This document shows positions 11,270 through 23,369 of a DNA stretch of 64,000 nucleotides, piece by piece. Position numbers and translations under genes: made by a program. Numbering within the stretch: position 1 is the first letter of the stretch; every line of letters starts with the position of its first letter. The notes below the pieces were generated by a model. The model ran no database searches. It was not told where the DNA came from and worked only from the letters and a program-made list of their open reading frames with translations. The DNA comes from Dichetophora obliterata (lineage: Eukaryota > Arthropoda > Insecta > Diptera > Sciomyzidae), in the NCBI GenBank assembly GCA_963920525.1, contig OY986440.1, positions 17,440,210 through 17,504,209 on the forward strand, given 5' to 3'.

Positions 11270-11890
11270 GAAATACCAGTTTTGACATAATTCAAGAATA
11301 GCGACAACTTCCTTTTTTAATATTTTGGATTGGATTATATGGATTTTGGCCTCCTAAATCCAAATCTGGAAAAATTCCAGGCCGCTCGTAATTAGTTTAG
11401 AAGTTATAGGCTTCCAAAGTTGGAAAAATGGCCTACAACTCTTGCTGTTTTTTATAGTGTTCCGAATTATGGGCATCAAAAGAAAGGTAATGCGAGTACC
11501 TATTCAAAGAGGTATTAAACATGAAAATCCATTAATAACTACCTATTCTTATATTTATAATTTGTCTGAAAAACTAGTTGTTTCCTTTTTACGAAAGCAC
11601 TACACTAAAAATGTTTATATCTTTAAAAGTTATGCATGGATTGTTGAATAGGTATTTTAATTACCTTTCTTATGATCCATAAAGTGTAGTTTTGTTGAAA
11701 AATTTAAAAAAAGCAAGATTTGTAGGCCATTTTTTGCAACTTTGGAGGCCTATAACTTCTTAACCAATTACGAGCGGCCTGAAATTTCAGATTTAGATTT
11801 AGGAGGCCAAAATCCATATAAGTCGCAAAAAAAAAAATTAAAAATTGAAATAAGAGTCGCTATTCGTGAAATGTTCCCAAGTTTTGAGCA
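11270..11890. repeat. Fold-back (long inverted repeat) element
   Basis: The left arm (about 11270-11520) and right arm (about 11640-11890) are imperfect inverted copies. Shared blocks are ATTACGAGCGGCCTG, GATTTAGGAGGCCAAAATCC, TGGCCTACAA and, near the loop, AAGAAAGGTAAT. The spacer is about 120 bp. There is no transposase ORF. A one-arm relative lies at 8460-8605. Confidence 0.75.
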
Positions 11891-12280
11891 AAATTTGAAG
11901 CAGCGTCCTAGAATGTGCGCAAATTAATAAGGTGACGTGGTTTCATTTGTTTTTGCTTTTGGTTTTATAGTTTTGGTTTTTATTAATGGCGCTTTCTTTT
12001 CTTGAAAAATGCTGAATTTTTCTGCCCTCTTTGAGAATTCTGTATTTTTTCTAGAAAATGGAAAAAGAAAGTGGAATTTCCAAAAAAGGGCAGAAAAAAT
12101 GCAGCATTTTTTGAGAAAAAAAAGCCATAATATTTATTATTACTACAGGAAAAAATGTGTGAAAACACTTTTCTGAAAGCATATTTAATGATGCTCCACA
12201 TAATCCGCAGATTTAGAATGTGTCAAACTGTTTCGTTCAGTTTCATTAAATTATGTTTGCTCATTTTGGGTAAAAACATT

Positions 12281-12479
12281 AGGGGTTTTCACTATTCAGT
12301 GCACTTGCCAGTGTAGTTGAGGACTTGAAGGCTTGTGCACTTTACAAAAACAAAAGCATAAGTGCTTTTCTATTGTAGCCTCAAACTTGAAGACTTGAAA
12401 AGTTGTAAGTTGTGCATTTGTGCTCAATGAAAAATTTAACAGCTTGTGAAAAAGTTATGGTGATGTGTGAATACCCCTA
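12281..12479. mobile_element. MITE copy 1, family AGGGGTATTCACGATTCAG, right end truncated or diverged
   Basis: It begins AGGGGTTTTCACTATTCAG followed by TGCACTTGCCAGTG, as in the copy at 13566. It keeps the GAAAAATTTAACAGC interior and ends GTGTGAATACCCCT, but lacks the second GTGCACTTGCCAGTG arm. It is preceded by ATT. Confidence 0.7.
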
Positions 12480-13562
12480 CCGAAATGCATCTAACCGAAC
12501 ACATCCGTTTTTACTAGTAACGGAGCAACTAGTCTATTTTGGTTGAGCCTTAAGTTGTGCGCCTTTTGTAATTACTATTGTGCGATATTATTTTTTCAAC
12601 TCTTGTTGAGTGCTCAGCTATCATTAGAGAGTATTTACATTTAACACATGGTTTTAGCATTTGAATTGTTTTTGTATGCCTTACTTAGTGCTATGTATTT
12701 GGTTTTGTGCGAATGACGTTAACTCATAGCATGACTCGTTGCAGAGCTCTAATGTAAACATATACATACAAACATATTGGGAGAACGAGATGGGTGAATA
12801 TATATATTAATAATTGTAACGAGTAATCAATTAAGCACTTAACCTAAAAACCGTGTTAATAAAATAATTAAATCAAGCATTAGAGGCAGTTAAAGCTCTC
12901 AGAGTTAAGTAAGGGAAAATGAGGATTGTTTTAAAAAAACATACTAGTATATTCACATATATCATATCTAGCTTAATTATTTTTAAAATTCCATTGCGTA
13001 ACTACCAACTGCGAGCACACTTTCCTTTCATACATGATTCTAGGGTTAGTCTACAACAATTAAAAAAAATAATAAATTCATAATTTGCTTACTTAGAAAG
13101 AAATTAATAAGCTATCAGTGAAGTTCATTAAGTGATGGCCGTGTAATGATTAACGGCATCTGCAAAGACACATTTTTAGATCAGTACCTTTTTTAATAGT
13201 TTTAAACAAATGGTATTCCTTTTAATTGCTATAAGACTTTATCCTATAACAACGAAAGACAAATGTGCTCTCTCTCCTATAATTTTGTACATATTCAACA
13301 AACATTAAATTATTGACAACAGGTACAACTACTTGTACAAGGGCCTGTTATTGGATTTAGGTATTTGGCTTAGTTTTTGTGAAGAACTCTGAATACAAAA
13401 TTTGGGAAGCTCGGCAAGCAAAGTAAGCTTATAAAAATGTCTACAAAAAGTCGTTGAAGTCATAAAACAACGAAAGCATTTTTTCTTCGGGGGATATCGA
13501 ATTTCCAACAGGGATTTCTGTCGAACTAGCTGTCGGTTAGGGTACGTGTCTTTGAAATTAAT
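12480..13562. other. AT-rich DNA, nothing recognised
   Basis: No coding exon or element terminus is supported. Only scattered short ORFs are present. Confidence 0.4.
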
Positions 13563-13565
13563 ATT

Positions 13566-13820
13566 AGGGGTATTCACGATTCAGTGCACTTGCCAGTGCA
13601 GTTGAGGACTTGTGCACTTTAAAAAAAAACACACGTGCGTCAAAAATCTGCACAGGTGTTTTTCTACTATTGTCTTAAACTTGAGGACTTGAGCAGTTGT
13701 GCACTTGTGTGCATTGAAAAATTTGACAGCATTGAAACAGTGATGTTGGTGTGTTCACGAAAACCTAACTGCACAAGTCCTCAACTGCACTGGCAAGTGC
13801 ACTGAATCGTGAATACTCCT
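13566..13820. mobile_element. MITE copy 2, 255 bp with ~50-bp TIRs and ATT duplication
   Basis: AGGGGTATTCACGATTCAG at the left and its inverse at the right are followed on both sides by TGCACTTGCCAGTGCAGTTG and AGGACTTGTGCA, giving inverted repeats of about 50 bp. Both ends are flanked by ATT (13563-13565 and 13821-13823). The ends are nearly identical, suggesting a fairly recent copy. Confidence 0.88.
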
Positions 13821-14039
13821 ATTAAATATGCTTTGGCAAATTGCTTTAATAGAAATTATAGAATTATTAGAGAACTTTACTTAATTTACTTTGCCGCCTA
13901 AACCTTTGACAATTGAGCCAAATAGCAGGATGTGTCGAACAATCTTGTTTGTTTTCCATTTGGCGCAGGTGCTGATGGGTCTATAATTCGCTGGTTAAAC
14001 ATAACCATTTAGCATAAAATATGACTTTTATAATAAATA

Positions 14040-14560
14040 GTAGTGTGCGGATCAATTTGTTCGAAACGAAATTTTGATTCCTGGAATCATTGATTTTCGT
14101 ATTCGACATTAAGTTGTTTTCCCCAAAATATTTTAGTTTAAAGCATTTGATTTTATATGAAAGTTAACGGTAACGTATGAGTGCCATATTATATGATGAA
14201 ATTTGATTAAAAATCAAGTAAAATAGACGTATGAGTGTCATTTAATTCAACTCAAGTGAAGCAACACTCAAACGTCCTCGATGAACTATAATATTAAATC
14301 ACATCAAAACCAATTAAATTTTGTTTAAAGAATTTGATTTTTTATCAATACATCACACGATATATATGTTATTAATCTAATACCTAACTAACATGACACT
14401 CATACGACAAGGTGCACTTTTGTATTAAATCAATTCATCTAGACGATATTTAAAGGAAAATAAAATCACCTCAATCATATGCTCCCGACTAGTTTTTTTT
14501 TAGACGTTAGAGCTTAGTGAATCGTGAATCAATGATTTCAGGACGAAAAAAAATAAATCG
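14040..14560. repeat. Dispersed repeat (ATCATTGATTTTCG ends, ACTCATACG interior), copy 1
   Basis: TTCCTGGAATCATTGATTTTCG near 14090 is inverted relative to GAATCAATGATTTCAGGACG near 14527, so the segment looks bounded by short inverted ends. Interior phrases ACTCATACGACAAGGTGCAC and TTTTGTATTAAAT recur at 43215-43250, with matching end text at 43740-43770. It has no coding capacity. Confidence 0.6.
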
Positions 14561-15119
14561 CTCTTATGAATATACTCGAGGTGATACATCGGCTAAAATA
14601 ATAAAACTTATGAATATGTTGAGACCAAAAAAAAAAAAAAATAAAAAATATAAAATAACATGCTCTAACATATGGCGTTAGTAAAAAAATTATTGAATTT
14701 TGAAAATGTAGCAAAAAACGTACCTGTTTCTATAACGGCAATTTTTTACTCAAAACGTTGTACAATTTTAAGATAACGTACAGGGTAACAAAAGATCAAA
14801 TTTTTTTTGTTGTTTTTGTCAAAAAAATCTATATGAAGATAATCAAATAATTGAAAACTATTGCCGTTAGTTTAAATTTGAATAATTTATTTTGACTTTA
14901 ATCAGTCTGTCTGTTTTTACTAGAAACTCGAATAACATGAAAAATCTTTGGAAACTTTATTTAGGCTTATAGTATACTCGTATATCATGCTAAGCTGCAG
15001 CCAAATTTGGAAGTAAGTGAAAGATTTCGAGTGCAGTTTTTTAATAATTTTTAATTTTATACCTTTTTGACAATTCTATGCTGGAATCAAGCAAATAGAC
15101 TATCAGTTTGCACTCAAGT

Positions 15120-15960
15120 CTAAATTTCTCCATTTATGCCATATTTTGCTTATATTTTTTCTTGATTCAAGTCGGATATTTGCTTGAAGTTAAAAAAATT
15201 TGCTTTATTCAAGATAACAATTTGCTGAAAACTAGAATAATTTGCTTGATTTGAGAAATTTATTTTCCTTGAATTGAGAACAATTTGCTTGATTCAAGTA
15301 AGCAATTGGTTGAAAACAAGAATAATTTGCTTGATTTGAGAAATTTATTTTCCTTGAGTTGAGAATAATTTGCTTGATTTGAATAAACAGTTTTTTTTAA
15401 TACTAGAATGTTTTGCTTGATACTAGAAACATAATTTTCTTATTAAGAGCAGAATATGCTTGACTCAAGTAACAAATTTGCTGAAAACGAGAATAATTTG
15501 CTCGATTTGAAAAATTTGTTTTGCTTCATCCAAATAAATAATTTACTCAATATAAGAATGCATTGATTTTTCTTTTTCTTATAAAGAGACGATTTTGCTT
15601 GATTCAAGTAATTAATTGTCTGAAAATAAGAAAGTTTTGCTTGGAATAAATACGATTATTTTTTATCTTGTATCCAAAGCTAGTAAATAGCTAGCTATAT
15701 TGTGCACTGATAAAAATCCGGCAATGTAAAATTAACGGTTTTGCAATGTTATTTGCAATGTTAACCAGAAAACGTTTGTTTTACGCCAAGAAAATGTTAA
15801 TGTTTTCCACTTGAAAAGGCATTATTTTAAATCATTTTATATTTTCTTAAATCAAGCCAAATAATTGCTTAATTCCAGAATATTTTAAAAACAAACTCAC
15901 TTTAATTAAATTAAATTAGATTTAAGTTTGCTTGAATTAAGAATATATTTTCTTGATTCA
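15120..15960. repeat. Degenerate tandem array around TTGCTTGATT
   Basis: The phrases AATTTGCTTGATT, AAGTAA, GCTGAAAAC(A/T)AGAATAA and GAAATTTATTTTCCTTGA recur at irregular intervals of roughly 80-100 bp. The copies are well diverged. Similar wording occurs near 45050. No protein is encoded. Confidence 0.6.
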
Positions 15961-16531
15961 GTTGAAAAAATGTTAATGGTAATTTTGGCCATGGTAATGC
16001 TACAACTTCCAGATTTTGTGTGTTTATAGTGCTATATGCGTGGAACATAGCAACATCAATAACTCAGTTCTGTCTCAAGTCGACTTAAGCGATTGTTGCT
16101 TATCGACACGGATATTTTACTACTTTTTTATATATGACAGTCAACAATAACATTTTTAAAACATTGTAAAATTTAAGGAAAATATTACATGATAGCACAA
16201 CTTGTGAATACCCTTTTTGTTTTTATAATAATAAAAAAAAATATAATAATTTTATTTGTTTTAACATAGAATTATATTTGAGCTTTATGCCAAATAGTTA
16301 TGCTTAATAATACTCCTTAACGAAATGATAAACATCGGCTCAACCTTAAAGTTTTCCAAATAGACCACCGACTGGATTTGTATATGGTTACTTGGGAACA
16401 ACATTTTTTTTAAAGTTTGCATTTCTTAATTACTTTTCTAATATGTTAGCGAGATTTTATATTTTCATTACCTATTTAAAAAAAAATATGTGTTTAAAAA
16501 AAACGTTTTTCAAAAGAAAATGGTATCTATA

Positions 16532-16714
16532 TTAGGTTGCGGCCAGAGTGAACGCCAATTCAGACAGGCAGAGGCAGACAGGCTCAGGCAGTAACCTGCG
16601 AAGAAACGAGATAGAAATAAAGACAAGCTAACTTTTATCTCGCTTGTTCACACAGTTTTGTTGGGCCTGTCTGCCTGCCTGTCTGAATCGGCATTCACTC
16701 TGGTCGCATCCTAA
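16532..16714. mobile_element. 183-bp MITE, TIR TTAGGTTGCGGCCAGAGTG
   Basis: The left end TTAGGTTGCGGCCAGAGTGA continues through GCCAATTCAGACAGGCAG. The right end is its inverse with a few mismatches. The whole element is essentially two arms of about 40 bp around a short centre. It is flanked by TATA on both sides, compatible with a TA-containing duplication. Confidence 0.82.
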
Positions 16715-16718
16715 TATA

Positions 16719-17515
16719 CAGTGATGTGTAAAGAAATAGAGACACCGTTTTTTTATATATAAAGCTGCATGAATTATATAAAGGTGTCTCAGATATAGCA
16801 TTAATTTCCTCGGACGGTGTTTTTCCTTGATAAGGCGAGTATAAAACTTTATGGATGAGGCTCACTTCTTCCCCTCTTCTGAGTTAGAAATTGAAAGCTT
16901 GAAAATATGTGTCATTACGTCTTACTCTATATTTTATTTACCTCTTAACCGATCTCCAAAGTCAATAACACCTTGAAAAAGAGACTACATGACCTTCAAA
17001 CCAATTTCAAACCGTTTTCTTATTGTGCCACACTAAAGGATAACTGTCTTACGCGTGGTAATTTAAAATGAAAAAGTTGTTGTGTTTGGATTGAGGAGTC
17101 AAGTACTATGGTAAGATCAAAAACCAACTCAATAGAAAACTTTATCATAATTAAAAAAAATTACATCATAAAAATACTCAAAAAAATTATTAATTATTTA
17201 TTATTATTTATTATCGAGATATTTATTATCTCTTTTGCTAATTTGATTACTTCTCAAAAAGTTATAAACTTTGCAAATCAAATAAAAGATACATTAAATA
17301 TTGAGTAAAATGTAATGACACATATTTTCCAGTTTTTTTCTCTCTAGCTCCCAAAGGGGTGAGGGCGTGACCAGTATCCTAGCATTATTCTACTCAAATA
17401 ATCATGGGGAATCACCAACCGAGGGAACTAATGCTATATCTAGGGCACCTTGTATATAATTCATGCAGCTTTAAATATAAAAATACAGGTGTTCCTATTT
17501 ATTTGCACATCACTG
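16719..17515. mobile_element. Nonautonomous Tc1/mariner-like element with long TIRs, copy 1
   Basis: It starts CAGTGATGTGTAAAGAAATA after TA and ends with the inverse CACATCACTG. The inverted similarity continues for more than 120 bp: both arms contain AAAGCTGCATGAATTATATA and ATATAGCATTA. Interior phrases such as CTCTTAACCGATCTCCAAAG are shared with the copy at 25385-27509. No intact transposase is present. The CAGTG terminus and TA target point to Tc1/mariner (inference). Confidence 0.78.
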
Positions 17516-17599
17516 TGTGTATAATTTTTGTTTGAAAAACTTTTTTCCCTAAACTTAAGGCCCTAGTCGAAAAATAATAAGAGTTATTGTATTTTAATT

Positions 17600-17770
17600 T
17601 TTTTTTTATATATCTCTCTAGGCCAGTGGTCGGCTTTCTGCCGCCTGCCAGCAGAGAGCTTCCATTACAGCCATCTATAACGTGTGGTGCCAGAAAAGCT
17701 CTTTACCTGCGCTGCCGCGAGTTGCCGAGCGCTACTCTAGACGGACTTTTGATTTTCGTTATCCATATTT
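17600..17770. repeat. GC-rich island starting GGCCAGTGGTCGGC
   Basis: This is a locally GC-rich block in AT-rich DNA. Its start (GCCAGTGGTCGGC) resembles hAT-type termini (CAGTGGT...), but I could not find the inverse end or a transposase. Both strands have open frames of only about 60 codons with no recognisable motif. Confidence 0.35.
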
Positions 17771-17897
17771 CAAAAGTTTTGCCTTGAAACAAGTCAATTT
17801 TTCAATTCAAATTTTTTTTTTATTTCTCTAAAAAAAAATTTTTAAATTCGATCCTTTTCAAGTAAAACATCATTCAGATTTGATGCATATCCACTCT

Positions 17898-18219
17898 AAG
17901 GCCGCCTTCATAGAGCACGCTTTGGCTGAAACTGTTGCATAAAGCAGCTTTGTCGAGCTTTTTTAGATCATAGTGAACGCTTATTCAACGCCTCACAAAG
18001 TAGCTTCTTGAGCTTATTGGTGCTTATAGTGCGCGCTTTCTGTTGTATGAGTAAGCGAGATGAAGATATAAGCGCTGAAAATCATTTAAAAACTAGCTTT
18101 ATGCTCGGAGTCAGCTTGCAGTACAAATACTTTGAGCTTTTTCCACATTATTGTATACAAAGCGTTTTTCAGCAAAACCTCTCGGCTCAGCAAAAAGCGT
18201 TCACTATGAACGCGGCCTA
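17898..18219. mobile_element. 322-bp MITE, TIR AAGGCCGC(C/G)TTCATAG
   Basis: The left end AAGGCCGCCTTCATAGAGCA matches the inverse of the right end (TAGGCCGCGTTCATAGTGAA) over about 30 bp, continuing into CGCTTT. The interior contains AGCTT-rich imperfect repeats and an ORF without recognisable motifs. Confidence 0.72.
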
Positions 18220-18221
18220 AA

Positions 18222-18999
18222 AGTGAATAAAGCTTAACATACAATTATTTAATAGAAGAAGCCTGGTAGAAACATATCCAATTTTTTGAGGGAAGTACGT
18301 AAAATGACTAAAATTGTACAACGAATTTAAGTGTCAATTATTTACTATTATTTTTGTATTGCTTGTGCGAAAAGTTGCATGGTGAGAAGAACTACTGTCA
18401 TAGTGCTGTTATAGTGTGTTATAGTTATGTAATCTTGTTGCTAGACGATTTATGCGCATGCTTAAAGCATACTTATATACATAGGAATATATCTGTGTTG
18501 ATAAGCAATAACAGCTTAAGTCTAATTTCAAAGTTTTGAGAAATCTTGCTTCAAAGATTTCAATCATCATATAAGTTTAATGACAGCGTCTTCAGTTTTC
18601 GTGTCATAGTTTTGGATTAGGTCACGGAAGAAGCTCCAAATTTTGTGTGCTTATAGATATAGCATCATCTGGGTTATTTCAGTAATTTAACCAGGTTGAG
18701 GACAATGTTAAAGCAAATAAGTAAAATACTTTTTTCCCCCTTTTTTCAACTGTTATTTGCTTGGGTCATTCTCCACAAAAAATGCATTACTTTAGGTTTT
18801 TTCTTATTGGACTAAAAAGTAAGTAATATAAATAATCAGTTTTTATAAAAAAGCACATAAAAACACCTTTTTGAAAAAAAAACTGTTTGATATATGTTTT
18901 AAAGAGCTGAGATATATTGTGAAATTTCAAGAAAATCAAAATGAGTGCTATTGAAGGAACCAGCATAAAAAAAAACACACAGTAAGTATAGCCTTCTTT

Positions 19000-19038
<39 letters not shown>

Positions 19039-19829
19039 CAGAAATACACACACGTTATTTGCTAGCCCAAGCATCACAAGACACAAAAATACCTCAAGAC
19101 TTTAGAACATTGCAGGGCGTTCTCCCGCTCACGAGCAAAGAGCTTTCTCTGCCACCATGCTTTGCTTATGGCAGCATAGGAAGCTTTTCCGTATGTGTTT
19201 GCTTGCTGGTGTTAAAATATCCCTCACTGGTTTGAAAGATGAAAAAGTGTCAAAAATAGTTCATATCTCAATCGATTTTAACTCTAGAGAGGTGAGTGTG
19301 TTTCGAATTTGGGCAAGGGAAAAAATTTAAGCTTTACTGACCTTAAATTTGATAAAATTTGAATTAAATTTACCGAAAGATCCCAGATGAATATCCACAG
19401 CCTTGGACGATAAATGATGGATTCCCTCATATTCTCTATGGCTCATTCTATGTTAACGAAAACCCTCCCCTTTTTTTAATTTTTGAGTAAATATCAGTTT
19501 TAGGGACTTAAAAAATTTCGTTGAGGCATCCACTTTTGAATAACACGTGTCGATTTTTCAATTCAAGATGGCTGCCGTGATATTTATGGCAACTTAAACG
19601 AGAAGACTCCTCAAAAAATCCATTTAAAGAATAAGCTTTCTCTGCGCTGTCATGTATCAAAAATCTAGATGTAGATAGTTAAGTGAGGAGGGATGGATAA
19701 CAAACCTCTATAAGTTATAGTTCATCCTTAATCGTTAAATTCGTAAGGAATAGAGCGATGTCCTTGGGTGATCAACAATCTAACAGGACTCTTTCCACCT
19801 TTTCAATAACATTTGTTCGGGGCCATAAA
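18222..19829. other. AT-rich DNA with a TG microsatellite, no gene
   Basis: There is no recognisable coding exon. The TG repeat at 19002-19037 creates long shadow ORFs on both strands. Short GC-richer text at 19100-19200 has no identifiable homology. Confidence 0.4.
19002..19037. repeat. (TG)18 microsatellite
   Basis: Eighteen uninterrupted TG dinucleotides. Confidence 0.97.
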
Positions 19830-20700
19830 ACGATATTTTTAGCCATATCTTTTGATTAGAAAGAGATATTAGCGTAATTTTTCCACATAAATTATTTTTG
19901 AGACTTGACTTTTTTTGTAAAAAATTTAAAAACAACATTTTAGAAATAAAAAACAAAAATTTTCGTAAAAAAAAATATTTAAAATGCAATTTTTACTTGA
20001 TTTTATTTTTACAACAAAAACAACTTTTTTTTTAAGTAAAAAGTCAATATTTTGGTCCTTTTTTGAAAAAAAAAACAAAAAAGTATATGCACTGACCCAA
20101 CTATTTTAAAAGTTCAAACTATTTTTGTAAAGTGCTTTTATTGAATATTTGAGCAAAAAAAAATTTTAATAAAATATATTTATAAAAAGCGTAGATATTT
20201 CCACAGAAAATGAGTTTAATTGCAATTGTATGAAAAAATAGTTTTTTAGCCATAATTTTTGATTGGAAAGAGATATTGGGGTAATTTTTTCACATAAATT
20301 ATTTTTGAGACTTGAATTTTTTGTAAAAAATATAAAAACAACATTTGGAAAAAAAATTTCGCGAAAAAAATTAAAGGGGGTATTGTTTTGATGACAAAAA
20401 CAGTAAAATAATTTTTGCGCTTAGCTGGAAGAATTTTTGCAAATAAATGCTATTTCGTATGAAAGGTAGCCAGATGTGCAATTTTTAATTGATTTAATTT
20501 TTACAACAAAAACAATTTTTGAGTCATTTTTTGAGTAAAAACTCAATATTTTGTACCTTTTTTGACATAATTATAAAATATAGTCACACTGACTTAACGG
20601 TACAGTCAAACCTTTTTTTGTGAAGTGATTTTATGGAAGTTTTGAACAAAAAAATTTTAATAAAATATATTTATGGACAGCGGAGATATTTGCATCGAAA
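19830..20700. repeat. Tandem duplication of a ~430-bp AT-rich unit
   Basis: The phrases GCCATA...TTTTGATT..AAAGAGATATT, CACATAAATTATTTTTGAGA, ACAACAAAAACAA and TTTTAATAAAATATATTTAT occur in the same order in 19840-20215 and again in 20250-20695. The unit is diverged, with indels. The following block (20740-20860) is shared with 2700-2830. Confidence 0.7.
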
Positions 20701-20739
20701 GACAAAACTTTGATTTTCATGTCGTTTTTTTTATCATTC

Positions 20740-20862
20740 TTAGGTAACGATGTTTTATGAAAAAGTCATTGTACTAAAAATTTCTTCAATTTTGAAGATA
20801 TGTGAATGTTTTTGGTGTCGAAATAGCAAAAATTTCTTAAATTTATTTGACGAAAAATTCCG
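20740..20862 (+). repeat. Dispersed repeat, second copy of the 2700-2830 block
   Basis: AACGATGTTTTAT(A/G)AAAAAG, TCATTGTACTAAAAA and AAGATATGTGAATGTTTTTG are shared in order between this segment and 2705-2800. Noncoding. Confidence 0.75.
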
Positions 20863-21640
20863 ACACAAAGAAGTTTTTAAATTTCTTCAAAATTAATTTT
20901 AAACTTTTCGTTCAGTAATTGTTAAATTAACTCATCGAAATTATTGTCCTAAAATATAATTTAAAATCAGTAGAGTTCAGTAGAGGCCATCATTTATATT
21001 CAAACACAATGGTCAAACAACTTTTGATCGTGGAAAAAATTGTGTTAATATTGGGATGGTCAAATATGCATATATCCTTGTTAATGTTAATGTCTAGTTA
21101 GTTTACAGATATTTTAAAAAATATTCAAATTTCGAAAATATTCGAAAGTTAAGTTGAAATAACTCCACATAATTGTCTACAATTAAAAAAACCTTGATCT
21201 CACCAATCTTAAAAAAAAATATTAAATAAATTGGGCATTTCAGCCCTAGAATGGACTTTGACTGCCGCCACCTTACCAATCTTAGTTTAAACTAAATTTG
21301 AGATAATCGAAAAAACTTTGCATATTTCAACCGATTTTTTTTTTATTCTATATTAGAAATGGTGATATGATATTTTGCGCATTAAGAAAAACTTTGAATT
21401 TATTTTTTAACTCTCAGCCGTCACGCTATCGCAGTTTTCCATTAAAGGCACGTTGGGTGCAGCATACCCAAGAAATTTCGGATTTTTTTTATCAAACCGT
21501 CAGGCTATGTAGAAAATAAGTATTAAAAAAAACATGAAATATTTATACATATACTTTTTATGTTATAAAATAAACAATCGTTGAACTTGAAGAAACATTT
21601 TAGTTTTCTTCTATCGATTACAGTTTATCTAAAAAAATTT

Positions 21641-22073
21641 AAAAAAAAACCAACTTAAAAACCACTACAAAGTAAAAAATTATTTAAAATTACTTTTTAC
21701 CTTAATTCTTGGTCAAATTTGATAATTTATTTTTATATATATTATTAAATTCGAAATCTTATTATTATTTTTTTTTCTATTTTGCATTATTATCATAAAT
21801 ATATTAATTTCTCCATAAAAAAAAGCCTTTAAAGCCGGAGCGTTTATTTTATAAAAGTCTGATTATGTAAGCGCCGACTTTAAAAGTTTTTTATTCATTG
21901 AGAAACTAATATATTTATGATAATAATACAAAACAGAAAAAAAATTATAATAATAAGATTTCCAATAGAATACTATATATAAATAAATTATTAAATTTGA
22001 CCAAGAATTAATGTGAAAAGTAATTAAAAATTATTTTTTACTTTGTAGTGGTTTTGAAGTTGGTTTTTTTTTT
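21641..22073. repeat. Long imperfect palindrome, ~200-bp arms
   Basis: The left arm begins AAACCAACTTAAAAACCACT and continues through ACAAAGTAAAAAATTATTTA and CTTGGTCAAATTTGATAATT. The right arm gives the inverse of each block in reverse order, ending in CTTTGTAGTGGTTTTGAAGT and TGG. Even the centre near 21857 (AAAGCCGGAGCG versus CGCCGACTTT) pairs. The transcript of either strand could fold into a hairpin of about 200 bp. No ORF. Confidence 0.8.
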
Positions 22074-22119
22074 TGTTAAAAAGTTTTTATTTCTTCCTTT
22101 TTAGAGATTATGACAACAA

Positions 22120-22980
22120 TTTTGCGCATTGTTGTAACGAATTTTGGTACCCTAGTGTCAATATTCGAGATACAGTATTTTTCTTATAGTGACACGCTCT
22201 TTGAAAAATTCCGCCTACTTTCTTGATTGTGTTTTGTTATAATTCTACCTATTCTTGTACCAAATTTCCGTACCCAAGTGTTAATAATATTCGAGTTACA
22301 GTGTTTTTCAAAGATTTCCACGCCCTTTGTCGAATAACGCTTTTTTTCTTTGCCATAATTTGTAATAATTATGCCTACTCCTGTACTAAATTTCAGTATC
22401 CTTGTGTCAATATTAACTGAGATATAGTGTTTTTCTTAAAGTGACACGCCCTTTGTCTATTACCGCCCATTAATAATTCTACACATTCTTGTAACGAATT
22501 GTATAGCCCTAGTGTCCATATTATTCGAGATAGAGTGTCTTTCTGATATTGCCACGCCTTTTTGTCTAATAACGCCTACTTTTTGGACCGTAATTTGTAA
22601 TAATGTTCCTACACCTGTACCGATTTCCAGTACCCTAGTGTCAATATTAACTGAGATACAGTGTTTTTCTTATATTGCCACGCCCTTTTATCCAATAACG
22701 CCCACTTTCTTGACCGTAAATTGCCATAATTATGCCTACCCCTGTACCTAATTTCAGTGTCCTAGTGTCAATATTATTCGAGTTACAGCGTTTTTCTTAT
22801 ATTTCCACGCCCTTTATCACATATCGCCCACTTTTTTGACAATAATTTGTAATAATTGTTCCTACCCTTGTACCTAATTTCAGAATTCTAGTGTAAATAT
22901 TATTCGAGTAACTGCTTTTTTCTATTATTTCCACGCCTCTTTGTCGAATACTGCCCACTTTTTTAGACCTGCACCTCCGC
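22120..22980. repeat. Tandem array, ~120-bp unit, about seven copies
   Basis: The phrase CC(C)TAGTGTCAATATT appears near 22151, 22273, 22400, 22507, 22633, 22761 and 22887. Each is followed by a C/GAGATACAGTGTTTTTCTTA-like block and CCACGCCCTTT, ATAACGCCCACTTT. Units differ by a few percent to tens of percent. The array lies directly after the palindrome and ends before the CTCCTCCTTTTTGAAGTCG terminus at 23108, so palindrome, array and terminus may be one element. Confidence 0.85.
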
Positions 22981-23061
22981 GTTCAATGTCTCTATTTGTT
23001 GACAAAAAATTTCTGCAATCGGGCTAGTACTTTAGGAGTTATTACATTAAAAAAAAAACTA

Positions 23062-23110
23062 AGAAACCAACCAACTTGAGAACCTCCTCCTTTTTGAAGT
23101 CGTTTAAAAA
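23062..23110 (-). repeat. Terminus of a dispersed family (CGACTTCAAAAAGGAGGAGG)
   Basis: On the minus strand it reads CGACTTCAAAAAGGAGGAGG, then TTCTCAAGTTGGTTGGTT and a T tract. The plus-strand copy at 38031-38082 is nearly identical. This phrase is familiar to me as a common repeat end in insect genomes, but I cannot name the family with certainty. Confidence 0.7.
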
Positions 23111-23369
23111 ATAAGACAATCGCGTTTTCCTAACGGTGCTCTCAATATATTGAAGCATATTTTTCAGAAAAATATTCAGTGCTAAATAATTATTTTAAAA
23201 GGATATTTATTTGGTGAAGTGAAACTATGCCTATTTGTGGAGTAAAAACACAAATTTAATTACTTTAATAAAATTATTTATTTTTAAATTAAAACTAAAA
23301 AAATTTCAAATATGATAAAAAAAATAAACTTACATATTCAAATATAAGATATATATATATAAATATCTA
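23111..23369. other. AT-rich spacer before the Tc1-like element
   Basis: No gene or repeat partner recognised. Confidence 0.4.

Noticed and set aside
17108..17308. 66-codon ORF as a small membrane protein gene
   Set aside because: It lies inside a nonautonomous TIR element, is Ile/Asn/Lys-rich from AT bias, and the related copy at 26687 diverges by frameshift.
18787..19235. ORFs encoding poly-Thr-His or poly-Val-Cys runs
   Set aside because: Translation of the TG microsatellite on each strand.
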